64,000 nucleotides of DNA, taken from assembly GCA_016871445.1 (NCBI GenBank), contig VHDH01000001.1:1-64000 (forward strand), read 5' to 3'. A model generated the notes under the pieces. The model did not search any database. It saw nothing but the letters and a program-made list of their open reading frames with translations, and had not been told where the DNA came from. This DNA comes from Verrucomicrobiota bacterium. Lineage in GTDB: Bacteria > Verrucomicrobiota > Verrucomicrobiia > Limisphaerales > SXTU01. Shown here one piece after another: positions 30,891-41,305 of this stretch. Within the stretch, counting starts at the first letter, position 1. Each line of letters begins with the position of its first letter. The position numbers were made by a program, and so were the translations under genes.

Positions 30891-32275
30891 TTCAGTTTCA
30901 TCGCTACGCTGCCTTCGCGAAAGCCGCTAAAGCTCCCGCGCTTGGGCGGCGCGATGACGTTGAGCCGCGCGGAGTCACCCGGCTTCTTCGCGTGTAGCGC
31001 GCGGCCTAACTCCACGAGGTCGCGCATCGGCTGGTTGTCCACGCCGCGGATGACAAAATACTTTTCCATCTTTGCCTCAGCCGCAGGCGAGTCTTTGTCC
31101 ACCTCGGCAACCACGAAGCCGCCGTAAAACGGAAAGCTCAGGTTCGCCGCCAACTCACGTGTCAGCTCTTGTACATGCAGGCCAATTTTTTGTCGCACGA
31201 GATCGGCGTTGAAGAAATCGCGCTCGGGTGTCAATCGCACGGCCAGAGTCTGCTGCACACTATTGCGACGAATCAGCAGTGAAACCGGCTTGTCCGTGCC
31301 AGCGGCATTCAACTCACGCATGAACTCGATGAAATTGCGCGGCGTCTTACCGGAAACTTGCAGGATGGTATCGCCCACGCGCAGGCCACCTTTTTCCGCT
31401 GGGCTGGCGGACTCAACGGCGATGACCTCGAGGAGAGTGGCGCCTGAGCGTACGCGTGCGCCGAACCACATCGCTTTGGTTCCCTCGGGCGTGAAATAGC
31501 GCGAGAGCGACTCATTCACGCGCTTGATAGGGATAGCGAAGCCGATGCCCTGTCCTTCGCGATAGACGGCAACATTTAGGCCAATAAGTTCGCCGCGCAG
31601 ATTGATGAGCGGTCCGCCAGAATTCCCGGGGTTGATGGCGGCATCGGTTTGGAGCCAGTCGGCCACGTCGAGCGGACTATCCTCGCGCGCAGGCCGGCGG
31701 GACTTTGAACTCAGGATGCCCTTGCTCACCGAGCCGCCGAGGCCGAAGGGATTGCCCAGTGTGATAACTGTCTCGCCCAGCAGCAAATCATCGTCCGCCG
31801 CGAAGCGCACCGGTGTGAACTTATCCCCCTCCTTTGCCTTGATGCGGAGCAAGGCCACGTCGGTCTTGGTGGTGCCGGTCACGCGTTCGGCCTCCAATTC
31901 GCGGCCGTCCATAAGCTTTACCCAAATGCGGCTGGCGCCCTTAACAACGTGCTCGTTGGTCAACACATAGCCGCTCTCATCCATGATGACACCGGAGCCG
32001 ACGCTGGACGGAACCTCCTCAAGCTGTGGTCGCACGCGGTAACCAAAGAATTCTGCGCGCCAGCGAAAGAACGGATCTGTGTTGTCCACGACGGTTGTGG
32101 TGGCGATATTCACGACGCTAGACATGGCGCGCTCAACCGCGCTAACGGTGGCATCGCGTCGCACATCAGCGTTTTGGGCGCGGACGTCGAGGAGCGTGGC
32201 CGCCACGATTGCGAGCACCAAGCCCGCCGTGCCGCCCAAGGGTTGAGACGATGGCCGAGTATTACACTTACCCAT
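30887..32275 (-). CDS. HtrA/DegP-like trypsin-family serine protease with PDZ domain(s)
   Basis: SVGSGVIMDESGYVLTNEHVVKGA, TDVALLRIKA, DAAINPGNSGGPLINLRGELIGLN, PDZ GGLRVGDTILQVSGKTPRNFIEF; ATGA overlap with gldA. The ORF opens at 32341; ATG at 32275 is likely. Confidence 0.92.
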   Translation of the reverse strand: MGKCNTRPSSQPLGGTAGLVLAIVAATLLDVRAQNADVRRDATVSAVERAMSSVVNIATTTVVDNTDPFFRWRAEFFGYRVRPQLEEVPSSVGSGVIMDESGYVLTNEHVVKGASRIWVKLMDGRELEAERVTGTTKTDVALLRIKAKEGDKFTPVRFAADDDLLLGETVITLGNPFGLGGSVSKGILSSKSRRPAREDSPLDVADWLQTDAAINPGNSGGPLINLRGELIGLNVAVYREGQGIGFAIPIKRVNESLSRYFTPEGTKAMWFGARVRSGATLLEVIAVESASPAEKGGLRVGDTILQVSGKTPRNFIEFMRELNAAGTDKPVSLLIRRNSVQQTLAVRLTPERDFFNADLVRQKIGLHVQELTRELAANLSFPFYGGFVVAEVDKDSPAAEAKMEKYFVIRGVDNQPMRDLVELGRALHAKKPGDSARLNVIAPPKRGSFSGFREGSVAMKLK

Positions 32276-32532
32276 ACAGACAACGCAGCCCCGCGAGTTT
32301 AAGTGCACAGCGGTTCTAGCTCTGCGGGAAAACACCCTCACAGCAGCGGTTCGCGGCGGTAGCTACAGAGGAATATTTGCCGCACAAAGAAGCATAAAGC
32401 AACCGTAAGGTACCACCGACCCCATTCGTCCAAGACCGTTGGGTGTGCGAAATGATGCCGCTCCGCGAATGGTTTCTTGCTTAACTACTCGAATAGGATT
32501 TTTATAACTGAGTCACTCAGTCAGCCGTCACC

Positions 32533-33942
32533 ATGCTCACGTTTCACGGCCAAACTATCCGCCACTGCGATGGCGCTTCTCGTCGCAGTTTCTTGCGCGC
32601 GGGCGCGCTGGGTTTGGGCGGGTTGACGCTAGCAGACATGCTGCGTGGCGAAGCGCAGGCGGGTGTCCGATCTTCCCGCAAAGCGGTCATACTCCTGCAT
32701 CTTGACGGCGGGCCGCCGCAGATGGATTTGATTGACCCCAAGCCCGAAGCGCCAAAGGAAATCCGGGGTGAGTTTAAGTCGCTGCCTTCCAAAATTCCCG
32801 GCTTGCATCTAACTGAACTGATGCCGCAGATCGCCGCCCACGCGGACCGTTTTATTTTTCTGCGCTCGCTCGTCGGCGCGGACGGGCAGCACGACGCGTT
32901 TCAATGTCAGTCCGGTTTCACGAGCAAGGAACTTGCTGCTATTGGCGGACACCCGGCACTTGGCTCGGCCATCACAAAACTGCTTGGTCGGTCTCAGGAT
33001 GCCGCACCGAGCTTCGTGGATCTCATGCAGGGTCGGCCGCTCGTGCGCAACAGCGCGCGTGCTGGCTACCTTGGGCCGGCGTGCGCACCGTTCCGACCGG
33101 AACTCTCGCACCTGTTCGAGCGGCAATTGGAGCCGGGCATGCAAACTGAGCTGGCGCGGCAGCGGGCGGGCCACACATTGCAACTCGAACTAACCGAGGG
33201 CCTCTCCGCCGACCGGCTGGAGCATCGCGTCGAGCTGCTCGCGCGATTCGACCGGTTGCGGCGCGACCTCGATGGCAGCGGTGCAATGAATGCACTCGAC
33301 CAGTTCACCCAGCAAGCCGTGGGCATTCTCACGTCTGGCCGATTCGCTGCCGCTTTGGATCTCGCGAAGGAAGATCCGCGTGTCATCGAACGCTACACCC
33401 CGCGCGTGTCGGGGCCAGCGGTGCGCGATTACACCACGGAAGGACCGAAGGCTTTGCAGAAGCTGCTGCTCGCCCGGCGGCTCGTCGAAGCCGGCGTTCG
33501 CTGTGTAAGCGTTTCCCTGAGCGACTTCGATACGCACTCAAACAATTTCGATCGGATGCGCTATTTGGGGCCGCTGCTGGACCACGGGTTGCACACACTT
33601 GTCGAGGATTTGCGCGAGCGCCGAATGCTCGATGATGTGCTGGTGTTGGCGTGGGGCGAATTCGGCCGCACGCCTAAAGTGAATGGCAGCGCGGGTCGCG
33701 ATCACTGGCCGCGTGTGAGCATGGGCCTGATGGCGGGCGGCGGCTTGAAGACCGGCCAAGTCATCGGCAAGACGGACAAGTGGGCGTCCGAGGCTACCGC
33801 CCGCCCGGTTCATTATCAGGATGTCATCGCTACGCTGTATCATCATCTGGGCATCGATCCGCATCAGGTCACGCTAAACGATATTACCGGCCGTCCGCAG
33901 CATCTCGTCAGCACGGGGCGCGTCATCAGCGAGGTGGTCTAA
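32533..33942 (+). CDS. DUF1501 domain-containing protein with Tat-like signal
   Basis: SRRSFLRAGALGLGGLTLADML, LLHLDGGPPQMDLIDPKPEAPKEIRGEF, WGEFGRTPKVNGSAGRDHWPRV. Confidence 0.93.
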   Translation: MLTFHGQTIRHCDGASRRSFLRAGALGLGGLTLADMLRGEAQAGVRSSRKAVILLHLDGGPPQMDLIDPKPEAPKEIRGEFKSLPSKIPGLHLTELMPQIAAHADRFIFLRSLVGADGQHDAFQCQSGFTSKELAAIGGHPALGSAITKLLGRSQDAAPSFVDLMQGRPLVRNSARAGYLGPACAPFRPELSHLFERQLEPGMQTELARQRAGHTLQLELTEGLSADRLEHRVELLARFDRLRRDLDGSGAMNALDQFTQQAVGILTSGRFAAALDLAKEDPRVIERYTPRVSGPAVRDYTTEGPKALQKLLLARRLVEAGVRCVSVSLSDFDTHSNNFDRMRYLGPLLDHGLHTLVEDLRERRMLDDVLVLAWGEFGRTPKVNGSAGRDHWPRVSMGLMAGGGLKTGQVIGKTDKWASEATARPVHYQDVIATLYHHLGIDPHQVTLNDITGRPQHLVSTGRVISEVV

Positions 33943-34108
33943 CGCCGGGATTCAACTCAAAATCGGTTCAAGTTACCCACGCACAGCCAAGTTCAGCCTC
34001 TCAGGGAATGTCCAAATAAACGGCTAACTAAACGCTGGCACGTCGTCAGCCAGGGGTGATTAACCGAGGGATCGTGGGCTTGGCTTTCGGTAGGGCATTC
34101 TGAAACGC

Positions 34109-34768
34109 ATGATCACGCTGTTTATTGCCACGCGTAACGCGCACAAGGTTGAGGAAATCGCCGCGATCCTCGGGCCGCAGTTTCGGTACCTGAAAATCAA
34201 GGGTGACGACGAACTGCCGGTCGTTGTGGAGGATGCACTGACCTTTGCAGGCAACGCCGCAAAGAAGGCCGAGACCATCGCCCGCACTTTGTTGCTGCGC
34301 GGGGCGGCGCGAATGCCGGCAACGGAACCAGGAAAGTTTTTTGTGCTGGCCGATGATTCCGGCCTCGAGGTGGACGCGCTCGGTGGCGCCCCGGGCGTCC
34401 ATTCGGCGCGCTTTGCAGCGATCGATTGTGGAATGGTAGGTAATAGCGCAGATGCCGAAAACAACGCAAAGTTACTGCGTCTCTTGGCTAATGTGCCGCA
34501 GGCGGCGCGCACCGCGCGTTTCCGTTGTGTGCTGGCCCTTGTAGAGGTGGATCGCGCCGTCCCGCTGCAATCAGTCCGCCTGTTTGAGGGCGCGTGCGAG
34601 GGGTGGATGGATTTCGCGCCGCGCGGCAAGGGCGGTTTTGGGTACGACCCGCTGTTTATTCCGCTCGGGCACGAGCAGTCTTTCGCCGAACTGGGCGAGG
34701 GATTAAAAAACAGACTGAGTCACCGAGCGCAAGCACTCGCCAAGCTGGGTGCGTGGTTGTTGGCTTAA
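34109..34768 (+). CDS. rdgB: Non-canonical purine NTP pyrophosphatase (RdgB/HAM1)
   Basis: LFIATRNAHKVEEIAAILG, TFAGNAAKKAETIA, ADDSGLEVDALGGAPGVHSARFA, GKGGFGYDPLFIP. Confidence 0.95.
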   Translation: MITLFIATRNAHKVEEIAAILGPQFRYLKIKGDDELPVVVEDALTFAGNAAKKAETIARTLLLRGAARMPATEPGKFFVLADDSGLEVDALGGAPGVHSARFAAIDCGMVGNSADAENNAKLLRLLANVPQAARTARFRCVLALVEVDRAVPLQSVRLFEGACEGWMDFAPRGKGGFGYDPLFIPLGHEQSFAELGEGLKNRLSHRAQALAKLGAWLLA

Positions 34769-34823
34769 AGCTGCGTTCGGACTATTGGCCCGATTGTGCC
34801 TCTCGGCACTGAGGAATTCGGCT

Positions 34824-35771
34824 TCAGTTCAACCCGCCCAATTCCTGTGCGCCTTTACCGCCGTTGATGAGGTAGAGCACGGCCATGCGGACCGCAAGGC
34901 CGTTGGTGACCTGCTCCAAAATGACCGAGCGCCCGCAATCCGCGAGGTCACTGGCGATCTCGACGCCGCGATTGATGGGACCGGGGTGCATGATGAGTGC
35001 GTCGGGCTTAGTTAGCGCGAAACGCGCATGGGTCAGGCCAAAGAGCGCGGTGTACTCGCCGATGCTGGGAAACATCGTCTTGCGCTGCCTTTCGTGCTGG
35101 ATGCGCAGGAGGTTAATTACGTCTGCATTGGCGACGGCCTCGTCCACCTTATGCGTTACGCGGCAGCCCATTTGCTCGAAGACCTTTGGGACGAGGGTGC
35201 TTGGGCCGCAGAGGGTGACGCGCGCGCCGAGTTTGAGCAACGCCCAGATGTTTGAGCGGGCCACGCGGCTGTAAAGAATGTCACCAAGGATGGTGACGTT
35301 GAGGCCGGCAATGGATCCCTTCCGCTCGCGAATTGTGAAGGTGTCGAGGAGCGCTTGCGTAGGGTGCTCGTGTGCGCCGTCACCGGCGTTGACGACGTGA
35401 GCGTTGAGCACGCGCGAGAGGAAGTGCGGCGCGCCGGTGGCGCTATGGCGGATGATGATGATGTCGGCGTTGAGCGCCTCGAGGTTCCGCGCGGTGTCTT
35501 TGAGCGTCTCGCCCTTTTTGAGCGAGCTGGCTTCCGCCCCGAAGTTGATCACGTCCGCGCTGAGGCGGATGGCAGCCAGCTCAAAGCTTATGCGTGTGCG
35601 CGTGCTGGGCTCGACGAAAAGGTTGACGACAGTTTTGCCGCGCAGGGCCGGGACTTTCTTGATGGCGCGCTCACCGACGGCCTTGAATTGCCGGGCGGTG
35701 TCGAGCACAGCGGTGATCTCGTCGGCGGATAAAGATTCGATGTCGAGGAGGTGCTTGCGGTTCCAGGTCAT
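34824..35771 (-). CDS. pyrB: Aspartate carbamoyltransferase catalytic subunit
   Basis: [74 protein letters not shown] start at 35771. Confidence 0.95.
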   Translation of the reverse strand: MTWNRKHLLDIESLSADEITAVLDTARQFKAVGERAIKKVPALRGKTVVNLFVEPSTRTRISFELAAIRLSADVINFGAEASSLKKGETLKDTARNLEALNADIIIIRHSATGAPHFLSRVLNAHVVNAGDGAHEHPTQALLDTFTIRERKGSIAGLNVTILGDILYSRVARSNIWALLKLGARVTLCGPSTLVPKVFEQMGCRVTHKVDEAVANADVINLLRIQHERQRKTMFPSIGEYTALFGLTHARFALTKPDALIMHPGPINRGVEIASDLADCGRSVILEQVTNGLAVRMAVLYLINGGKGAQELGGLN

Positions 35772-35841
35772 GCGCGACTGGGAATGGAGTAGCCCAGCTG
35801 GGCCAGCTTGGAAAGCCATTCCTCCCGCTGATGGGAAGGGC

Positions 35842-36000
35842 GTGCGCGGCGAGCGGTTCGTGTATGCGCGTTACTTCGACTAGTAGCCGGAGTTCGAACT
35901 CCTGCACAACCTGTGCACCGACCCCGAGGAGCTAAAAAACCTCGCCATAAATCCCGCCTATGCGGAAACCTTGCGGCAGATGCGCTCCCTCTGTAACACT
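35842..36000 (+). pseudogene. Decayed sulfatase C-terminal remnant
   Basis: In one frame: [50 protein letters not shown], a sulfatase C-terminus interrupted by TAG TAG at 35881-35886. Confidence 0.75.
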
Positions 36001-36115
36001 GAGATAATTCGCAAAAGCAGCGCCCTATTGTCGTCAACCGAACGCAACATAAACATGCCCGCGCAGAGGGCGAAGAAAGAAGCAACAGCTAAATAGCCAA
36101 AATGGTTCTACTTCC

Positions 36116-37639
36116 ATGAAATTGTTTGCGCTCCTTTGCTCCGCTTTGCTGGGTCTGACTTCTGCGTGGGCCGCCAACAAGCGTCCTAATGTCCTCTTTA
36201 TCGCCATTGATGACCAGAATGACTGGATTGGCCATATGGGCGGGCATCCGCTGGCGAAGACGCCCCACCTCGACCAGCTCGCCGCGCGCGGCACGACCTT
36301 CCTGAACGCTCATTGTCAGGCCCCGCTCTGCAACCCTTCGCGTACCAGCTTGCTGCTTGGCCTGCGCCCTACCACCACGGGCATCTACGGTTTGGCCCCG
36401 TCCTTCCGCTCCTTGCCCGAGTGGAAAGACCGCGTCGCGCTACCGCAACACTTTGCCAACCACGGCTATCGCACGGCGGCGACAGGTAAAATCTACCACG
36501 GGGGTACGGTGGCCGGCGGAGGCGGTGCCAAGGCCAAAGCCGGCGCAGCACCGGTTGAAAAGCCCAAGCCTGAATTTCAAATCACCGCGCCTTTCGGTGG
36601 CGTCGGCGCCAAGCCCCCGCAGAAGCTCATACCGCCTACTCCCATGGGCAACCACCCACTCATGGATTGGGGTGTCTGGCCACCTGATAATGACGACACC
36701 AAGAAGGGCGATTACCAAGTCGCGAGCTGGACGGTCGAGCAAATCAAGAACGCGCCGAAAGACCAGCCGTTCTTCCTCGCCGCCGGTTTCTTCCTTCCCC
36801 ATGTGCCGTGCTACGCGACGCAGAAGTGGTTTGATCTCTACCCCGACGATGACAGCGTCCTGCCAAAGGTGCTGCCTAGCGACCGAGACGATGCCCCGCG
36901 TTTCTCATGGTATCTGCACTGGAACCTCCCGGAGCCGCGCCTCAAATGGGTTAAGGACAACCAGCAGTGGCGCAACCTCGTGCGCAGTTACCTCGCCTGC
37001 ACGAGCTTCGTGGACGCGCAAATCGGACGGCTGCTTGCCGCGCTGAATGAGGCCGGTGTAGCGGACAACACCATCGTCGTCGTCTGGGGCGACCATGGCT
37101 GGCACCTTGGCGAGAAGGGCATTACCGGCAAGAACACCTTGTGGGATCGGGGCACGAAAGTTCCGCTCATCTTTGCCGGCCCCGGCATTAAGTCCGGCCA
37201 GCGTTGCACGCAACCGGCTGAACTGCTGGATATTTATCCCACATTGAACGAACTCGCGGGTTTGCCTAAACGCGACGATCTTGAGGGCCTTAGCTTGATA
37301 CCCCAACTCAGAAATGCGGCCACCCACCGCGACCGCCCGGCGATCACAAGCCACAACCAGGGCAACCACGGCATTCGCAGCGAGCGTTGGCGCTATATTC
37401 GTTACGCCGACGGCAGTGAAGAGCTTTACGACATGCAAGCCGACCCTAACGAGTGGACCAACCTTGCCGGCCAACCGAGGCACGCCGCTGTCATAGCCAC
37501 CCACCGGCAGTGGTTGCCGAAAATTGACCGGCCGCCCGCGCCCAACAGCGCCAGCCGCGTGTTGACCTACGACAAGGCTACTGACGAGGCTGTTTGGGAA
37601 GGCCAGCTTGTGAAGCGCACCGACCCCATTCCTCAATGA
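36116..37639 (+). CDS. Secreted sulfatase (iduronate-2-sulfatase-like)
   Basis: Signal peptide, RPNVLFIAIDDQNDWIG, sulfatase signature CNPSRTSLLLGLRPTTTG, WGDHGWHLGEKG; 28 bp upstream of gspE. Confidence 0.93.
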   Translation: MKLFALLCSALLGLTSAWAANKRPNVLFIAIDDQNDWIGHMGGHPLAKTPHLDQLAARGTTFLNAHCQAPLCNPSRTSLLLGLRPTTTGIYGLAPSFRSLPEWKDRVALPQHFANHGYRTAATGKIYHGGTVAGGGGAKAKAGAAPVEKPKPEFQITAPFGGVGAKPPQKLIPPTPMGNHPLMDWGVWPPDNDDTKKGDYQVASWTVEQIKNAPKDQPFFLAAGFFLPHVPCYATQKWFDLYPDDDSVLPKVLPSDRDDAPRFSWYLHWNLPEPRLKWVKDNQQWRNLVRSYLACTSFVDAQIGRLLAALNEAGVADNTIVVVWGDHGWHLGEKGITGKNTLWDRGTKVPLIFAGPGIKSGQRCTQPAELLDIYPTLNELAGLPKRDDLEGLSLIPQLRNAATHRDRPAITSHNQGNHGIRSERWRYIRYADGSEELYDMQADPNEWTNLAGQPRHAAVIATHRQWLPKIDRPPAPNSASRVLTYDKATDEAVWEGQLVKRTDPIPQ

Positions 37640-37667
37640 CCACTTCCTTGTCGCCCTCCCCTCACCC

Positions 37668-39338
37668 ATGACTATCGCAGACATTCTCACCCGCAAAGGT
37701 CTGCTCACCGCCGAGCAGTTGGCCGACGCGCAATCGCTCACTGATAGCGAAGGTTTGCGCCTCGACCGCGCCGTCGTGCAGAAGGGCTTACTCACGGAAA
37801 AGCAGTTGCTCGAAGTCTTTGCTGAGCAGTTACATCTTCCCCTAGTATCGCTGGAGGATCGCTCGTTTGATGCGGAACTGCTCCGCACCTTGCCCTCACG
37901 CGTAGTCTATCGCCAACGGCTGGTGCCGGTCGCGCGCGTGGATGGAGCTTTGCAAGTTGCTACGAGCGACCCCCTCGACCTCTACGCCTTCGATGACCTG
38001 CGCCTCACCACCGGGCTAAACATCGAGCCTGTGCTCGCCCCGCGCGAGGAGATCGAGAAGGTCATCAAGACCCACTACGGCCTCGGCGGCGACACGTTGG
38101 ATGAAATGGTCGGCGAAGACGACGCGCCCGCCGTCGCGCTCGAAGCCGGCCACGGCGAAGACCTGCTAGAAGCGGCGCAGGAAGCCAGCGTCATCAAGCT
38201 GGTCAACGAGATCATCCTCGAAGCTGTGAACGAGCGGGCGAGCGACATTCATGTTGAGCCATTTGAATACCAAATAGCTATTCGTTACCGCATTGACGGT
38301 GTGTTGCAGGAGGCGCCTGTGCCGCCGCAGATGCACCGCTTCGCCGCCGCCATCATCAGCCGCATCAAGATTTTGGCGAACCTCAACATCGCCGAACGCC
38401 GCATCCCGCAGGACGGTCGCATCAAGTTCAACGTCGGCGGTCGACAGATTGACGTGCGCGTGAGCGTCATCCCGATGCTCTTCGGCGAGGGCGTAGTCAT
38501 GCGCTTGCTCGATAAGGCAAACGTGCTTTTCACCCTGCCGCAACTCGGCATGGATGACCGATCCTTCGGGCTGTTCAAGGGACTCATAGACCGGCCGCAT
38601 GGCATTTTCCTCGTCACCGGCCCTACCGGCGCGGGCAAGACCACCACGCTTTACGCCGCGCTCAACGCCATCGTCGGCCCCGGCCTCAAGGTGCTAACGG
38701 TCGAAGACCCGGTGGAATACAACCTCACCGGCGTGAACCAAATTCCGGTCAACACGGCAGTGGGCATGACCTTCGAGAAGGGCCTGCGCGCCATCCTGCG
38801 TCACGACCCGGACGTAGTGATGATCGGTGAAATCCGTGATCTGGAAACCGCCCGCGCCGCGATCCAGGCCGCGCTCACCGGCCACCTCGTGCTCTCCACG
38901 TTGCACACCAATGACGCCGCATCCGCGCCAATGCGGCTCATTGACATGGGCGTGGAGCCGTTCCTCATCAGCAGCACGATGATTGGCTCGATGGCCCAGC
39001 GTCTCGTGCGCCGCATCTGCTCCAAATGTAAGACAGAATATGAACCCGATCACGCGCACCTGCCTAACGACTTCGTCCTCGCGCCCGGGGAAAAACTCTG
39101 GCGCGGTGCGGGCTGCCCGAACTGCCGCAACACCGGCTATCGTGGCCGAAGCGGCCTCTACGAACTCATGGTGATGAGCGACGCCATCTCTGAGAAGATC
39201 ATCGAACGCGCGCCCGCATATCAGGTCTTGGCCGCCGCCCAGCAAGGTGGCCTGCGCCTCCTCCGCGAGGATGGCTGGGACAAAGTTCGTCACGGCATCA
39301 CCACACCGGATGAAGTACTGCTATGCACCGCGGGGTGA
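37668..39338 (+). CDS. gspE: T2SS ATPase GspE
   Basis: Walker A GPTGAGKTTTLYAALN, Asp/His boxes VVMIGEIRDLETARAAIQAALTGHLVLSTLHTNDA, CSKC...CPNC zinc motif. Confidence 0.95.
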   Translation: MTIADILTRKGLLTAEQLADAQSLTDSEGLRLDRAVVQKGLLTEKQLLEVFAEQLHLPLVSLEDRSFDAELLRTLPSRVVYRQRLVPVARVDGALQVATSDPLDLYAFDDLRLTTGLNIEPVLAPREEIEKVIKTHYGLGGDTLDEMVGEDDAPAVALEAGHGEDLLEAAQEASVIKLVNEIILEAVNERASDIHVEPFEYQIAIRYRIDGVLQEAPVPPQMHRFAAAIISRIKILANLNIAERRIPQDGRIKFNVGGRQIDVRVSVIPMLFGEGVVMRLLDKANVLFTLPQLGMDDRSFGLFKGLIDRPHGIFLVTGPTGAGKTTTLYAALNAIVGPGLKVLTVEDPVEYNLTGVNQIPVNTAVGMTFEKGLRAILRHDPDVVMIGEIRDLETARAAIQAALTGHLVLSTLHTNDAASAPMRLIDMGVEPFLISSTMIGSMAQRLVRRICSKCKTEYEPDHAHLPNDFVLAPGEKLWRGAGCPNCRNTGYRGRSGLYELMVMSDAISEKIIERAPAYQVLAAAQQGGLRLLREDGWDKVRHGITTPDEVLLCTAG

Positions 39339-39398
39339 GGGAAAACGTAACGATACGAGTAAATCTGTGAAAATTCGCATTATTACTCTCCGAGTAAA

Positions 39399-40601
39399 AT
39401 GACCCAGTTCACCTACACCGCCATGACCGAGGCCGGGCAGCGTGTCTCCGGTTCGCTCGAAGCCGAGAGCGAGGCGTCGGCGTTGCGGTTGCTGGAGGAC
39501 CAGCGGCTGTTTCCCGTCACCGTGGCTGGCGCGTCAGGCACGGATGACGGCAAGCCCGCCCGCCGCAAGGTCCGCTCCCGTGACCTCGGCGTGCTCTATG
39601 GTCAACTCGCCGACTTGCTTGGGTCTGGCGTGCCGCTCTTGCGTGCGCTGGATTCTCTCATCCGCTCGACGCCGGCACCCGCATTGCGTGAATTGCTCAA
39701 GGAAATCCGCGCCGCTGTCGCCGAGGGCAAGACGCTCACCGAAGCGCTGCGGCCGTATCCGGAAATTTTCCCCACGCTACATATCGCGATGATCCAGGCG
39801 GGCGAACGCGCGGCGTTCCTTGAAGCCGTGTTGCGGAATCTCTCGGGCTTCCTCGAACGCTTCGAGGAATTGCGGAGCAAGGTGATGGGCGCGCTCATTT
39901 ACCCGGCGCTGCTCACTACGCTCGGCACGCTCGTGATGGTGGGCGCGCTGGTGTTTTTCGTTCCGCGCTTCGAGCCGTTGCTGGCCGCTGCGAAGAAGCC
40001 GCTGCCCACCGAGATTCTGTTTGGCGCGAGCAAGCTGGTGCGAGGCTATTGGTGGTTGCTGCTCATTGGCGGCGCGGGCGCGGGCTTCTTCCTCTGGCTT
40101 AACCTTCAGACGGAGGCCGCACGGCGGAAGTTGGAGGCGTGGCAACTCAAAATCCCCGTGGTTGGCGAAGCGCTCCGGTTGTTGGCGATTACGCGCTTCT
40201 GCCGCATCCTTGGTACGATGCTTGCCAACGGCGTACCGTTACTTTCCGCGCTGAAGATCGCCCAAAACGCCACCGGCTCGACCATCCTCGCCGAGCGCAT
40301 CGCCGAATGCACCGAGTCCGTGCGCGACGGCAAGCGTCTGTCTGAACCGCTGGCGAAGGGCGGCTTCTTCCCCGACCAAATCCTGGCGATGATCGCTGTC
40401 GCCGAGGAATCCAACAAACTAGATCACGTCCTGGTACAAATCGCCGAAACCGTGGAGCGCCGCACCAACCGCTCGGTGGACCAAGCGGTGCGGCTCATCG
40501 AGCCGTTGATCCTCTGTTTTGTCGCGGCCGCGATTGGCTTCCTCGCACTTGGTTTGCTGCTGCCCATCTTCACGATGGCCAGCGCGCTGGGCTCTAAGTG
40601 A
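39399..40601 (+). CDS. gspF: T2SS inner membrane platform protein GspF
   Basis: FTYTAMTEAGQRVSGSLEAESEASALRLLEDQ, LYGQLADLLGSGVPLLRALDSL, FPDQILAMIAVAEESNKLDHVLVQIAE. Confidence 0.95.
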   Translation: MTQFTYTAMTEAGQRVSGSLEAESEASALRLLEDQRLFPVTVAGASGTDDGKPARRKVRSRDLGVLYGQLADLLGSGVPLLRALDSLIRSTPAPALRELLKEIRAAVAEGKTLTEALRPYPEIFPTLHIAMIQAGERAAFLEAVLRNLSGFLERFEELRSKVMGALIYPALLTTLGTLVMVGALVFFVPRFEPLLAAAKKPLPTEILFGASKLVRGYWWLLLIGGAGAGFFLWLNLQTEAARRKLEAWQLKIPVVGEALRLLAITRFCRILGTMLANGVPLLSALKIAQNATGSTILAERIAECTESVRDGKRLSEPLAKGGFFPDQILAMIAVAEESNKLDHVLVQIAETVERRTNRSVDQAVRLIEPLILCFVAAAIGFLALGLLLPIFTMASALGSK

Positions 40602-40780
40602 GGCCCAGGTTGGCGACGGGCAGTCGCTCGTACCGGATGGGTTCGGCAGGTTCAGATCGGGCTCGCGTTCTCCATCCGAAAACAACGGTAAGTAGCCAGG
40701 TGAACGGATGAAAAATTCTTTCTAAATGTCAAATTTCTCCTGAATCATACCCTCAAGCTCCCGTCTTAATAAGGTTACAC

Positions 40781-41302
40781 ATGAAGTTGAACCTGCTTTT
40801 AAAACAGAATCGGTTCCCGCCTCGCACGGCGGGTTTCACGCTCATCGAGGTATTGCTGGTCATCGTCGTCATCCTGATGCTTGCTGGTGCGATGGTGGTC
40901 TTTGTCCTCCCCCAGCAAAAGGGCGCAGAGAAAAACACCACCAAGCTTCTTCTCGCGCAGGTCGCCAACGCGCTCGACACATACCGCCTTAACCTTGGTC
41001 ATTACCCCACCGAGCAGGAAGGCGGCCTAGATGCGCTCTCGAAAAAACCCACCTTTGAAAACGAGCGCATGGGCGAGAAGTGGCAGGGGCCATATCTTAA
41101 ACCCGGCACGACGTTGGATGACCCGTGGGGCTTTAAAATCCGCTATGAGAGAGTTGCTGCTAGCGGGGACAACGCAGAGGCCGGCAACACCACGGCCCTG
41201 CCATACAAGCTCTTCTCCGTAGGTCCCGACGGCCAGCCCGACACAGACGATGATATTAAACACGGGGCCGAGCCTGCCGGAGCGGAAAACACCGGCCGCT
41301 AA
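40781..41302 (+). CDS. gspG: T2SS major pseudopilin GspG
   Basis: Class III signal TAG/FTLIEVLLVIVVILMLAGAMVVFV, DTYRLNLGHYPTEQEGGLDALSKKP, DPWGFKIRY, FSVGPDGQPDTDDDI. Confidence 0.96.
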   Translation: MKLNLLLKQNRFPPRTAGFTLIEVLLVIVVILMLAGAMVVFVLPQQKGAEKNTTKLLLAQVANALDTYRLNLGHYPTEQEGGLDALSKKPTFENERMGEKWQGPYLKPGTTLDDPWGFKIRYERVAASGDNAEAGNTTALPYKLFSVGPDGQPDTDDDIKHGAEPAGAENTGR

Positions 41303-41305
41303 ATC

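Noticed and set aside
32508-32520. CTGAGTCACTCAG palindrome upstream of the DUF1501 gene
   Set aside because: Only 6-bp arms, no matching known operator or second copy noticed; could be chance.
35884-35905. GGAGTTCGAACTCC, resembling a tRNA T-arm
   Set aside because: No acceptor, D or anticodon arms around it; it is explained as codons (PEFEL) of the decayed sulfatase.
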